From the NCBI RefSeq assembly GCF_932526225.1, contig NC_064037.1, positions 18,018,471-18,082,470 on the forward strand: a DNA stretch of 64,000 nucleotides, read 5' to 3'. Made by a program: the position numbers and the translations under genes. The notes below the pieces were generated by a model. That model saw only the letters and a program-made list of their open reading frames with translations. It was not told where the DNA came from and made no database searches. This DNA is from Nematostella vectensis (taxonomy: Eukaryota; Cnidaria; Anthozoa; Actiniaria; Edwardsiidae). Positions 1 to 12,211 of the stretch are shown piece by piece; the first letter of the stretch is position 1, and every line of letters begins with the position of its first letter.

Positions 1-3000
1 TGTACAAAGACTCCCGCTCGACAAAGGGACGCCCCTGCATCACGTGAACTCACCGCCTCTCCCTTGAGATCGTACTTTCCCTGCATCACGTGAACTCACC
101 GCCTCTCCCTTGAGATCGTACTTTCCCTGCATCACGTCAACTCACCGCCTCCCTTGAGATCGTACTTTCCTTGCATCACGTGAACTCACCGCCTCTCCCT
201 TGAGATCGTACTTTCCCTGCATCACGTCAACTCACCGCCTCTCCCTTGAGATCGTACTTTCCTTGCATCACGTCAACTCACCGCCTCTCCCTTGAGATCG
301 TACTTTCCCTGCATCACGTCAACTCACCGCCTCTCCCTTGAGATCGTACTTTCCCTGCATCACGTCAACTCACCGCCTCCCTTGAGATCGTACTTTCCCT
401 GCATCACGTGAACTCACCGCCTCTCCCTTGAGATCGTACTTTCCCTGCATCACGTCAACTCACCGCCTCTCCCTTGAGATCGTACTTTCCCTGCATCACG
501 TGAACTCACCGCCTCTCCCTTGAGATCGTACTTTCCCTGCATCACGTGAACTCACCGCCTCTCCCTTGAGATCGTACTGTCCTTTCATCACGTCAACTCA
601 CCGCCTCTCCCTTGAGATCGTACTGTCCTTTCATCACGTGAACTCACCGCCTCCCTTTAGATCGTACTTTCCCTGCATCACGTCAACTCACCGCCTCTCC
701 CTTGAGATCGTACTTTCCCTGCATCACGTGAACTCACCGCCTCTCCCTTGATATCGTACTTTCCCTGCATCACGTCAACTCACCGCCTCTCCCTTGAGAT
801 CGTACTTTCCCTGCATCACGTGAACCCACCGCCTCTCCCTTGAGATCGTACTTTCCCTGCATCACGTCAACTCACCGCCTCTCCCTTAAGATCGTACTTT
901 CCTTGCATCACGTCAACTCACCGCCTCTCCCTTAAGATCGTACTTTACTTGCATCACGTGAACTCACCGCCTCTCCCTTGAGATCGTACTTTCCCTGCAT
1001 CACGTGAACTCACCGCCTCCTTTGAGATCGTACTTTCCCTGCATCACGTGAACTCACCGCCTCTCCCTTAAGATCGTACTTTCCCTGCATCACGTGAACT
1101 CACCGCCTCCCCCTTGAGATCGTACTTTCCTTGCATCACGTGAACTCACCGCCTCTCCCTTGAGATCGTACTTTCCCTGCATCACGTGAACTCACCGCCT
1201 CCCCCTTGAGATCGTACTTTCCTTGCATCACGTGAACTCACCGCCTCTCCCTTGAGATCGTACTTTCCCTGCATCACGTGAACTCACCGCCTCCTTTGAG
1301 ATCGTACTTTCCCTGCATCACGTCAACTCACCGCCTCCCTTGAGATCGTACTTTCCCTGCATCACGTGAACTCACCGCCTCCCTTGAGATCGTACTTTCC
1401 TTGCATCACGTGAACTCACCGCCTCCCTTGAGATCGTACTTTCCCTGCATCACGTCAACTCACCGCCTCTCCCTTGAGATCGTACTTTCCCTGCATCACG
1501 TCAACTCACCGCCTCTCCCTTGAGATCGTACTTTCCCTGCATCACGTGAACTCACCGCCTCTCCCTTGAGATCGTACTTTCCCTGCATCACGTGAACTCA
1601 CCGCCTCTCCCTTGAGATCGTACTGTCCTTTCATCACGTCAACTCACCGCCTCTCCCTTGAGATCGTACTGTCCTTTCATCACGTGAACTCACCGCCTCC
1701 CTTTAGATCGTACTTTCCCTGCATCACGTCAACTCACCGCCTCTCCGTTGAGATCGTACTTTCCCTGCATCACGTGAACTCACCGCCTCTCCCTTGATAT
1801 CGTACTTTCCCTGCATCACGTCAACTCACCGCCTCTCCCTTGAGATCGTACTTTCCCTGCATCACGTGAACCCACCGCCTATCCCTTGAGATCGTACTTT
1901 CCCTGCATCACGTCAACTCACCGCCTCTCCCTTAAGATCGTACTTTCCTTGCATCACGTCAACTCACCGCCTCTCCCTTAAGATCGTACTTTACTTGCAT
2001 CACGTGAACTCACCGCCTCTCCCTTGAGATCGTACTTTCCCTGCATCACGTGAACTCACCGCCTCCTTTGAGATCGTACTTTCCCTGCATCACGTGAACT
2101 CACCGCCTCTCCCTTAAGATCGTACTTTCCCTGCATCACGTGAACTCACCGCCTCCCCCTTGAGATCGTACTTTCCTTGCATCACGTGAACTCACCGCCT
2201 CTCCCTTGAGATCGTACTTTCCCTGCATCACGTGAACTCACCGCCTCCCCCTTGAGATCGTACTTTCCTTGCATCACGTGAACTCACCGCCTCTCCCTTG
2301 AGATCGTACTTTCCCTGCATCACGTGAACTCACCGCCTCCTTTGAGATCGTACTTTCCCTGCATCACGTCAACTCACCGCCTCCCTTGAGATCGTACTTT
2401 CCCTGCATCACGTGAACTCACCGCCTCCCTTGAGATCGTACTTTCCTTGCATCACGTGAACTCACCGCCTCCCTTGAGATCGTACTTTCCCTGCATCACG
2501 TGAACTCACCGCCTCTCCCTTGAGATCGTACTTTCCCTGCATCACGTCAACTCACCGCCTCTCCCTTGAGATCGTACTTTCCCTGCATCACGTGAACTCA
2601 CCGCCTCTCCCTTGAGATCGTACTTTCCCTGCATCACGTGAACTCACCGCCTCTCCCTTGAGATCGTACTTTCCCTGCATCACGTCAACTCACCGCCTCT
2701 CCCTTGAGATCGTACTTTCCTTGCATCACGTCAACTCACCGCCTCTCCCTTGAGATCGTACTTTCCTTGCATCACGTCAACTCACCGCCTCTCCCTTGAG
2801 ATCGTACTTTCCCTGCATCACGTCAACTCACCGCCTCTCCCTTGAGATCGTACTTTCCCTGCATCACGTGAACTCACCGCCTCTCCCTTGAGATCGTACT
2901 TTCCCTGCATCACGTCAACTCACCGCCTCCCTTGAGATCGTACTTTCCCTGCATCACGTGAACTCACCGCCTCTCCCTTGAGATCGTACTTTCCCTGCAT

Positions 3001-6000
3001 CACGTCAACTCACCGCCTCTCCCTTAAGATCGTACTTTCCCTGCATCACGTCAACTCACCGCCTCTCCCTTAAGATCGTACTTTCCCTGCATCACGTCAA
3101 CTCACCGCCTCTCCCTTGAGATCGTACTGTCCTTTCATCACGTCAACTCACCGCCTCTCCCTTGAGATCGTACTGTCCTTTCATCACGTCAACTCACCGC
3201 CTCTCCCTTCAGATCGTACTTTCCCTGCATCACGTCAACTCACCGCCTCTCCCTTAAGATCGTACTTTCCTTACATCACGTCAACTCACCGCCTCTCCCT
3301 TAAGATCGTACTTCACTTGCGTCACGTGAACTCACCGCCTCTCCCTTGAGATCGTACTTTCCTTGCATCACGTGAACTCACCGCCTCTCCCTTGAGATCG
3401 TACTTTCCTTGCATCACGTCAACTCACCGCCTCTCCCTTGAGATCGTACTTTCCTTGCATCACGTGAACTCACCGCCTCTCCCTTGAGATCGTACTTTCC
3501 CTGCATCACGTGAACCCACCGCCTCTCCCTTGAGATCGTACTTTCCTTGCATCACGTCAACTCACCGCCTCTCCCTTGAGATCGTACTTTACTTGCGTCA
3601 CGTGAACTCACCGCCTCCCCCTTGAGATCGTACTTTCCCTGCATCACGTGAACTCACCGCCTCCCTTGAGATCGTACTTTCCTTGCATCACGTCAACTCA
3701 CCGCCTCTCCCTTGAGATCGTACTTTCCCTGCATCACGTGAACTCACCGCCTCTCCCTTGATATCGTACTTTCCCTGCATCACGTCAACTCACCGCCTCT
3801 CCCTTGAGATCGTACTTTCCCTGCATCACGTGAACCCACCGCCTCTCCCTTGAGATCGTACTTTCCTTGCATCACGTGAACTCACCGCCTCTCCCTTGAG
3901 ATCGTACTTTCCCTGCATCACGTGAACTCACCGCCTCTCCCTTGAGATCGTACTTTCCTTGCATCACGTCAACTCACCGCCTCTCCCTTGAGATCGTACT
4001 TTCCCTGCATCACGTCAACTCACCGCCTCTCCCTTGAGATCGTACTTTCCCTGCATCACGTGAACTCACCGCCTCTCCCTTGATATCGTACTTTCCCTGC
4101 ATCACGTCAACTCACCGCCTCTCCCTTGAGATCGTACTTTCCCTGCATCACGTGAACCCACCGCCTCTCCCTTGAGATCGTACTTTCCTTGCATCACGTG
4201 AACTCACCGCCTCTTCCTTGAGATCGTACTTTCCCTGCATCACGTGAACTCACCGCCTCTCCCTTGAGATCGTACTTTCCTTGCATCACGTCAACTCACC
4301 GCCTCTCCCTTGAGATCGTACTTTCCCTGCATCACGTCAACTCACCGCCTCTCCCTTGAGATCGTACTTTCCCTGCATCACGTCAACTCACCGCCTCCCT
4401 TGAGATCGTACTTTCCTTGCATCACGTGAACTCACCGCCTCTCCCTTGAGATCGTACTTTCCCTGCATCACGTGAACTCACCGCCTCTCCCTTGAGATCG
4501 TACTTTCCCTGCATCACGTCAACTCACCGCCTCTCCCTTGAGATCGTACTTTCCCTGCATCACGTGAACTCACCGCCTCCCCCTTGAGATCGTACTTTCC
4601 CTGCATCACGTGAACTCACCGCCTCTTCCTTGAGATCGTACTTTCCCTGCATCACGTGAACCCACCGCCTCTCCCTTGAGATCGTACTTTCCTTGCATCA
4701 CGTGAACTCACCGCCTCTCCCTTGAGATCGTACTTTCCCTGCATCACGTGAACTCACCGCCTCTCCCTTGAGATCGTACTTTCCTTGCATCACGTCAACT
4801 CACCGCCTCTCCCTTGAGATCGTACTTTCCCTGCATCACGTCAACTCACCGCCTCTCCCTTGAGATCGTACTTTCCCTGCATCACGTGAACTCACCGCCT
4901 CTCCCTTGATATCGTACTTTCCCTGCATCACGTCAACTCACCGCCTCTCCCTTGAGATCGTACTTTCCCTGCATCACGTGAACCCACCGCCTCTCCCTTG
5001 AGATCGTACTTTCCTTGCATCACGTGAACTCACCGCCTCTTCCTTGAGATCGTACTTTCCCTGCATCACGTGAACTCACCGCCTCTCCCTTGAGATCGTA
5101 CTTTCCTTGCATCACGTCAACTCACCGCCTCTCCCTTGAGATCGTACTTTCCCTGCATCACGTCAACTCACCGCCTCTCCCTTGAGATCGTACTTTCCCT
5201 GCATCACGTCAACTCACCGCCTCCCTTGAGATCGTACTTTCCTTGCATCACGTGAACTCACCGCCTCTCCCTTGAGATCGTACTTTCCCTGCATCACGTG
5301 AACTCACCGCCTCTCCCTTGAGATCGTACTTTCCCTGCATCACGTCAACTCACCGCCTCTCCCTTGAGATCGTACTTTCCCTGCATCACGTGAACTCACC
5401 GCCTCCCCCTTGAGATCGTACTTTCCCTGCATCACGTGAACTCACCGCCTCTCCCTTGAGATCGTACTTTCCTTGCATCACGTCAACTCACCGCCTCTCC
5501 CTTAAGATCGTACTTTACTTGCATCACGTGAACTCACCGCCTCTCCCTTGAGATCGTACTTTCCCTGCATCACGTGAACTCACCGCCTCTCCCTTGAGAT
5601 CGTACTTTCCCTGCATCACGTGAACTCACCGCCTCTCCCTTGAGATCGTACTTTCCTTGCATCACGTGAACTCACCGCCTCTCCCTTGAGATCGTACTTT
5701 CCCTGCATCACGTCAACTCACCGCCTCCTTTGAGATCGTACTTTCCCTGCATCACGTGAACTCATCGCCTCTCCCTTGAGATCGTACTTTCCCTGCATCA
5801 CGTGAACTCACCGCCTCTCCCTTGAGATCGTACTTTCCCTGCATCACGTGAACTCACCGCCTCTCCCTTGAGATCGTACTTTCCCTGCATCACGTGAACT
5901 CACCGCCTCTCCCTTGAGATCGTACTTTCCTTGCATCACGTGAACTCACCGCCTCTCCCTTGAGATCGTACTTTCCCTGCATCACGTCAACTCACCGCCT

Positions 6001-6283
6001 CTCCCTTGAGATCGTACTTTCCCTGCATCACGTGAACTCACCGCCTCTCCCTTGAGATCGTACTTTCCCTGCATCACGTGAACTCACCGCCTCCCCCTTG
6101 AGATCGTACTTTCCCTGCATCACGTGAACTCACCGCCTCTCCCTTGAGATCGTACTTTCCTTGCATCACGTCAACTCACCGCCTCTCCCTTGAGATCGTA
6201 CTTTCCTTGCATCACGTCAACTCACCGCCTCTCCCTTGAGATCGTACTTTCCCTGCATCACGTGAACTCACCGCCTCTCCCTG
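1..6283. repeat. 6.3-kb minisatellite, about 46-bp unit
   Basis: The sequence is an uninterrupted tandem array of roughly 138 units, cut by the left window edge. The usual unit is 46 bp; shorter 43-44-bp variants lose bases in the CTCTCCCTTGAG part. Each unit reads through CTCACCGCCT, CTCCCTTGAG, ATCGTACTTT, CCCTGCATCA and CGTGAA or CGTCAA. Every unit therefore carries CACGTG (E-box palindrome) or CACGTC. Short open frames inside are repeats of the array and are not genes. The array ends at about 6283 where the sequence becomes unique. Confidence 0.97.
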
Positions 6284-6670
6284 TACGTTAATGGTGCAGC
6301 ACGGTTGGTCGCTGAGTCCTGGATATCTGCTCTTTTTCAGGAATTGTTCGAGGAGTTTGAAAGCTCTCGCTGGCAACCCACTGAATCACTCACAAATAGC
6401 CCTAAAGCCATCGCAACGTAGTCTCAACCCGCCCAACGCCCACCTGGCATTGTATATACCTCATAAACATTTGTTGTAAATCTAGAAATCTGTGTATTAA
6501 ACTTCGGGGCTCATGTTATAAGTGTGGCTCGAGGGGCGGATCCAGACATTCTCCAAGTATCAAGGAGCACCAAGATATGGCGGGGAAAAATTTGTGAATT
6601 ATATCTCCATACGTATAAGGATTTTTACGATGTCGCGATATTGATTGCAGGATCCAACCATATAAAAAAT

Positions 6671-6966
6671 ACTGTCGAATCCGTTGTATCGCGACCCGCA
6701 TTTTCAAAACACGATTTGTTTTGGTTTTCTGTTCCGTCAGAACCATTCTGAGCCAATCAGAGTCTCGCTTTGTGCACTTCCCTGGCTATCCACTGGACGA
6801 AAACCAGACAGTGTCGCGACAGAAAGCCAGACAACTACACTAGGCGAGAGATGGCAAGAATCTGATTGCCTTAGAATAATTTGACTGGCAGAACAGAAAA
6901 TCAAAAAAGACATAAACAAATCGATGTTTTGAAAATGCGGCGTCGCGATACGACGGATTCGACAGT
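6671..6966. mobile_element. Short inverted-repeat DNA element (MITE)
   Basis: About 296 bp bounded by imperfect inverted repeats of roughly 45-50 bp. The left end begins ACTGTCGAATCCGT and runs through TATCGCGAC and GCATTTTCAAAAC; the right end is the reverse complement, ending GGATTCGACAGT. There is no coding capacity. A short AAT on both sides could be a target duplication but is not diagnostic. This is probably a non-autonomous DNA transposon; the superfamily is not determined. Confidence 0.75.
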
Positions 6967-7019
6967 AATGGAATATATATTTATTTAGTCTTCCAGTTCG
7001 ATTGCTATCATCTTGTGAA

Positions 7020-7279
7020 AGGCCAACAGAGATTAGAACAAGGGACAACAGTCCCCCATTACATGCCCTCCCCCCAAGAGAACGTGTCCAACAGATCAGA
7101 ACTAGGGGCAATACTCCCCCAATACACTGGTACTCCCCCCCCCCCCCCTCCCCCAAGAGAACGGGTCCAACAAATCAGAAGTAGGGGCAATACTCCCCCA
7201 ATACACTGGTACTCCCCCCCCCCTCCCCCAAGAGAACGTGTCCAACAGAAGTAGGGCCAATACTCCCCCAATAAACTGC
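7020..7279. repeat. Short tandem repeat, about 75-79-bp unit with C-tracts
   Basis: Three to four copies of a unit starting CAAGAGAACG at 7075, 7154 and 7229 (spacing 79 and 75 bp), with a partial copy before. Each unit ends in a long C-tract of variable length, which explains the length differences. Short open frames on both strands come from the repetition and are not supported as genes. Confidence 0.85.
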
Positions 7280-7420
7280 AGCCTGTGTCATGTATCATAT
7301 TTACATGAGAACTTTTAATTACTTATAAAACAATACAATAAAAGCAGCTCGCCTATTCCGCTGAAATCCTGATCCATTTGTCAATAATCAAGTGGTTTCC
7401 CTAGACGTCTTCTTCGGAAT

Positions 7421-8086
7421 TCATAATCCGAGCATGTCCACTTTAAGAACAACACAAGATTTCTGATCCTTTTTTCCAGTCTTTCGTCTTTTGATCAAAT
7501 CTACGCTGTAGCCAAACCGCCCGGGCCATGCGGACCCACTCTTTGTGCTGTTCGGCGCAGAAGAGGTTTTACGTGTAGAGTCTCGTGTCATCACAAAGTC
7601 CAAACAGTTACCAAAGCGTCCGGACTTCACCAGAACAGACATTGCGCTCTTAACGTTTGTCTCTACCGCTGAGGCATCGAAGGGTTTTTTCTTGTTCCAA
7701 TTAACTATTTTGGACGGGGACGCCCTTTTCTTAAGTTTCTTGTGGGTGAATCCCTTGCGAAACATCTTCCCATTTCGAGTGCATTCCCCGCTGACGACCA
7801 AGCCCTCGTTGAGGACAACTTTCTCCGAGCCGTGTATTCTCAACACACAGAGTTGTGGGAGTTCCTTGGTCCCGAGGAAAAACTTTTGGTTGACGCGAAA
7901 GCGCGCTCGTCGCCACGTCGCGGGGTAGAAATACTCGTGCAGTGCTCCTTGATCGAGAGAAAAACCTTCTACCCACGACACATGGCGTACACCAAGAAGA
8001 CGTAAATACGCAAACTCCTCTTGGGAGAGCGAGAAGATGAGCATAACCCAGATAACGCTGACGAAAGCCACCTCGGTATCCAGCAT
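7421..8086 (-). CDS. Hypothetical small basic secreted protein
   Basis: Not recognised. An open frame of 221 residues starts at the ATG at 8086; the frame stays open upstream but has no earlier ATG. The first 21 residues (MLDTEVAFVSVIWVMLIFSLS) look like a signal peptide, followed by QEE. The remainder is rich in Lys and Arg, has four cysteines (about residues 80, 102, 161 and 211) and two similar segments, GRFGNCLD at 156 and GRFGYSVD at 189. It could be a secreted cationic protein, one exon of a larger gene, or a chance frame. The stretch LCVLRIHG faintly recalls FGF proteins, but the rest does not fit, so no family is assigned. Confidence 0.4.
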   Translation of the reverse strand: MLDTEVAFVSVIWVMLIFSLSQEEFAYLRLLGVRHVSWVEGFSLDQGALHEYFYPATWRRARFRVNQKFFLGTKELPQLCVLRIHGSEKVVLNEGLVVSGECTRNGKMFRKGFTHKKLKKRASPSKIVNWNKKKPFDASAVETNVKSAMSVLVKSGRFGNCLDFVMTRDSTRKTSSAPNSTKSGSAWPGRFGYSVDLIKRRKTGKKDQKSCVVLKVDMLGL

Positions 8087-8452
8087 GATGAGAAAACTTG
8101 CTGAGGGCGCGTTATTGAATTTGTGCGGGTTTTGAAGGATGACGTCATGATAGTTTGTATGACGCAGCGGGGAGCGCGCGCGAGTGCGCGCGAGGGAGTT
8201 ACTTTTACAAAGCTGGTACAAAAACACTAGGCACGATCCACATGGAGGCCTGGTTACCACTGTTAATATCTATTACAGACTACAACAGTATCAATGGCCT
8301 TCATTTATAGAGGGTCAAACAACCGTCGTATAACCCGTTTTCTGGTCCTTACACAAAAAACACTACCAGTCCACTTGTGACAAGCCATCGACGGATCGAC
8401 GGGCTTGACTTGAAGAATCTCAGAGGCAACAATAATACACAGTATTACACCT
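8087..8452. other. Spacer upstream of the hypothetical secreted-protein gene
   Basis: No gene or repeat family recognised. It contains a GC-rich alternating purine/pyrimidine patch of GCGCGCGCG type near 8173-8195 and an ATGACGTCAT palindrome near 8140-8150 (a CRE-like site), both upstream of the minus-strand frame. Promoter function is only a possibility. Confidence 0.35.
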
Positions 8453-9925
8453 CAGGCCCGTACCTGTAAGAACGCACCCCCCCACACACACACACGCACA
8501 CACACACACAAAACTTTAAAGCATAAGTTAGATCACTCTAGTACGTAGCCAAATCCGACAATAAACGTCCCGTGGAGATACTGCAAAGGAATAAAAAAAA
8601 TCCCTTTTGTTCTTTCGGGGATGGTCAGATTTTTATCAGAGAACTGATTCCCTTTCTCCGCCTCCCCCCCCCCCCCCCCCCCCCCGGAAAAATTAGGTTC
8701 ACTTTTCGAATTTCGCACCCCCTGTTACGCCGTTAAATGTAGTAACGCAAAATGTTGTCTTAACGCGAAATGTAATAACTTTCAACGCAACATGTAATCT
8801 TAACGCGAAATGTAATAACTTTCAACGCAAAATGTAATAAATGTTTAACGCAAAATGTAATAACTTTTCAATGCAAAATGTAATAAAATATTTAACGCGA
8901 AATGTAATAACTTTCAACGCAACATGTAATCTTAACGCGAAATGTAATAACTTTCAACGCAAAATGTAATAACTTTTCAATGCAAAATGTAATAAAATAT
9001 TTAACGCGAAATGTAATAACGCAAAATGTAACAACTTTATCAATTGACTAATAGTTAAATGTCTACCATATTAGAAAAAAGAGTAAATGTTGAGACGTAG
9101 AGAAAAACGGAAGAAATCGTTTAGTGAAAGAAAGGCAGTGAGACTTGGAAGTGCATTGTTCTTGCCTCGGCTTCTAGGGATTTTTGTTGGTATGGTGTGA
9201 TATTATTCCCGATTTAGTTTGAGAAGTGACAAAGTCCAGGGTGCATATAAAAAGGCCTATTGTAGTCTTAATACGAATAGAATTTTGAAAAATATGGGAA
9301 AACAATAAAAAAACACGATATAAAATTTAACCACTGAGTTACAATTGCCTAGAAATTGCCTAATTCAATGATAGCGACCTCGACTGCAGTTGGCATTTGC
9401 TCTCTCTTTACATTTATTACTACTAGTATACAATCAAAACCGCACAGTATCGCAGCTTTATAGACCATGATTTCGGGAGGATTCGCCACCTCAGGTTGCT
9501 AACAGAACCACTGTGTTTGGAGAGACCGAGACCAACGGTCGATTCGAGATGGACTACTACAACGGTTGGTCACTACATGCTACCGTCTATTTTCTTAGTT
9601 ACAGCTTTAAGCTATAGTTTTATAGTCATTATTTGATGTTATTTTATTTTGCGTTATTACATTTCGCGTTAAATATTTTATTACAACTTGCGTTGAAAAG
9701 TTATTACATTTCGCGTTAAACATTTATTACATTTTGCATTGAAAACATTGCATTTCGCGTTAAGATTACATTTTGCGTTGAAAGTTTTTACATTTCGTGT
9801 TAAGATTACATTTTGCGTTGAAAGTTATTACATTTCGCGTTAAGATTACATTTTGCGTTAGTTATTACATTTTGCGGCGTAACACCCCCCTCCCTCCCCC
9901 AAGAAAAATCCTGGTTACGGGCCTG
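8453..9925. mobile_element. Inverted-repeat DNA element split by a second insertion
   Basis: The outer element begins CAGGCCCGTACC at 8453 and ends GGTTACGGGCCTG at 9925. It is the same family as the uninterrupted 374-bp copy at 20631-21004. Shared internal landmarks are AAAGCATAAG, TAGATCACTCT, ATAAACGTC, GAGATACTGCAAAGG and AATTAGGT. Here the copy is interrupted near its right end by the element at 8723-9884. It contains a CA microsatellite (about 8480-8513) and a C-tract of about 22 (8665-8686). Confidence 0.75.
8723..9884. mobile_element. DNA element with 10-bp ends and arrays of subterminal iterons
   Basis: The ends TGTTACGCCG (8723) and CGGCGTAACA (9875-9884) are perfect inverted repeats. 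Inside the left end a motif of the form AACGCGAAATGTAAT or AACGCAAAATGTAAT recurs down to about 9035. The same motif recurs in reverse complement from about 9645 to the right end. The 600-bp centre is non-coding. The element sits inside a C-tract of a related repeat, so its target duplication cannot be read (C-runs on both sides). It is non-autonomous; the iterons resemble transposase-binding arrays, which is inference. Confidence 0.75.
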
Positions 9926-10920
9926 CACATTACGGGAAAACATGAGCTAATAACCACGACAATTGAGGTAACAGCACCATTCAAAGCAGCAGTGTTCTTC
10001 AAGACGGGAAAGGCCAGACAGTTTTCATCGATTTACAGAAAAAAAGGCTGCTTGGCCTAGCTTAAACCACCAAAAATTCGTTTACCAAAGCATGTTTTTG
10101 GCGAAGGTAAGCAGAGGTTGGATGCAGCTGCCATGGTTGAGCGACCAGATAAGGCCATATAACGAAATAGCGGCTTAATACAAATAGGAGCATAGGGGTT
10201 CAGTAAGACCGCAAAAGGTACAAGTAATTTAAGGATATAATTCACATGAACAATAATAAAAGCAAAACATGAAACCCATTTTCTTTTACCTGTATGATAT
10301 ATTTTTTTGTCATTTTTGTTCTGTATCTTTATTTTCTTGTCCATATTTTGTCTGTATTTTTTTTATTTACTTGAACATATTTTGTCAGTTCTGTGTTATG
10401 CACTTAACCCAAGCTGCATGTGTTCTCAAACATATAGTGATCAAGGACATACACCTATTTCAAAATATGTTGTCAGTGCAAATGGAAAATGCCAATTGTC
10501 AAATGGCAGTTACCTATCAAAAAATAACATGTAACCTGACAAATTTTTGCCTGAATTTAGGAAAATATGGATAACTTATGCAATTATATTACTTATCATC
10601 CATATTCTTACACAATAACTATACACATAAACAGTAATTGGTTTTAGAGCTGCCATAGTGCCATTCGCCATTTGCCCTGAATGTTTATCTATATAGATGT
10701 ATCTAAAGTATCCCAAGATGTTTCTACAAAAAAAAAAGAATTACAAAATCAGGGGGATTTTCGGGGAGAGGGTTAACATGAAAGTAGAGCTTTTGGGGGG
10801 TCAAACTAACATTCTACAAAATTTCAATACATATTTACAATATATTTGCGTGGGTTATGATGTTTTTGATGTCAATCAACAAAAAACAAGACAGCATCCA
10901 ACTTTATATGTTTCGACATG
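9926..10920. other. AT-rich spacer, no gene seen
   Basis: No coding frame with family similarity, no clear terminal repeats and no tandem arrays are visible. A pyrimidine-rich T-tract region lies at 10290-10380. The right edge is the 5' truncation point of the Penelope-like element. Confidence 0.4.
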
Positions 10921-12211
10921 GTAGAATTCTACCCATCCATCAGCCAAGAACTCCTAAACAAAGCCCTCGACTTCGCCGCTGACTACGACTGCATCACAGC
11001 TGAAGAAAAAACATCATAACCCACGCCAAGAGCTCTATCCTAGTTCACAACCAAACACCCAGGCACAAAAAAGGCAACTCGACATTCGACGTGACAATGG
11101 GAAGCTACGACGGCGCTGAAACATGCGAACTTGTAGGCAACTTCCTCCTCTCCCAACTCCAACTGCTCCAAGACCTTAACATCAACGTAGGACTCTACCG
11201 CGACGACGGACAAGCGCCACACCTAAAAACACAGAAAATATCAAGAAAGAACTATGCTGCATCTTCAACAACAACGGACTGCGAATTACCATAGAAGCCA
11301 ACAAGCGAGTAGTCAACTTCCTAGACGTCACATTCGACCTGAACCGCAACACCTACCAGCCTTTCACCAAACCGAACGCCCCACTACAGTACGTCCACCG
11401 CGAGAGCAGCCACCCACCTACCATCACAAAGAATATCCCTGCCAGTATCAACAAACGCTTATCTACACTATGATCAGACAAAGAAACCTTCGACCAAGCC
11501 GCCCCGCCATACCAGAAAGCACTCGACGAAAGTGGATATAACTACACGCTGCACTACGAACCAAACACCCCAAGCAAACGCAAGAACCGCCAGCGCAACA
11601 ACATCATCTGGTACAACCCCCCTTTTAGCAAGAACACAAGCACCAACATCGGCCACAGATTCCTCTCACTCATAGACAAGCACTTCCCTAAAGACCACAA
11701 ACTCAGAAAAATCTTCAACCGGAACACAATCAAAATCAGTTATAGCTGCATGAGCAACACCAAGCAGATAATTGACAGCCACAACAAACGCATAATCGCC
11801 TCATCAATAACAACCGAAGACGCCCCTACCTCCCTCGCCACCGCCAATAACAAAACATGCAACTGCAGACAAAAGAACGCGTGCCCCCTTGACGGAAACT
11901 GCCTCCAATCATCTGTTATCTACCAAGCTACTGTAACAAGAAAGGACATCAACACCTCCGAAACCTACGTAGGACTAACCGAGAACGAATTCAAGACAAG
12001 ATATACAAACCACACCGCCTCATTCCGACACGCTAAATACAGAAACTCGACCGAACTAAGCAAGTACATATGGAGCCTTAAAGACAACGACATAGAACAC
12101 TTTATTTCATGGAAAATTCTGTCATCACACTCCACCTACAACAGCTCTAGCAAAAGATGTAATCTCTGCCTCAAAGAAAAACTTATCATTATCCGCCAAC
12201 CCAAGCTATAA
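10921..12211 (+). pseudogene. Penelope-like retroelement, broken RT and GIY-YIG ORF
   Basis: This is a fragment of a Penelope-like element (reverse transcriptase plus GIY-YIG endonuclease), truncated at its 5' end. It starts with VEFYPSISQELLNKALDFA, an RT palm motif. After a frameshift near 11020 it reads MGSYDGAETCELVG and GLYRDDG, the catalytic YxDD box, at about 11101-11214. A second frameshift near 11225 leads into a frame running to 12211, interrupted by one TGA at 11471-11473. Its C-terminal part has the GIY-YIG endonuclease signature SETYVGLTENEFKTRYTNH and cysteines typical of the PLE linker (CNCRQKNACPLDGNC). RT and endonuclease order matches canonical PLEs. The copy is dead as it stands. 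Confidence 0.88.

Noticed and set aside
1-6283. Possible CRISPR array
   Set aside because: Units are contiguous with no unique spacers, and the DNA is animal nuclear sequence.
7421-8086. FGF-like ligand
   Set aside because: Only LCVLRIHG resembles FGF; the beta-trefoil core spacing and the C-terminal motifs are absent.
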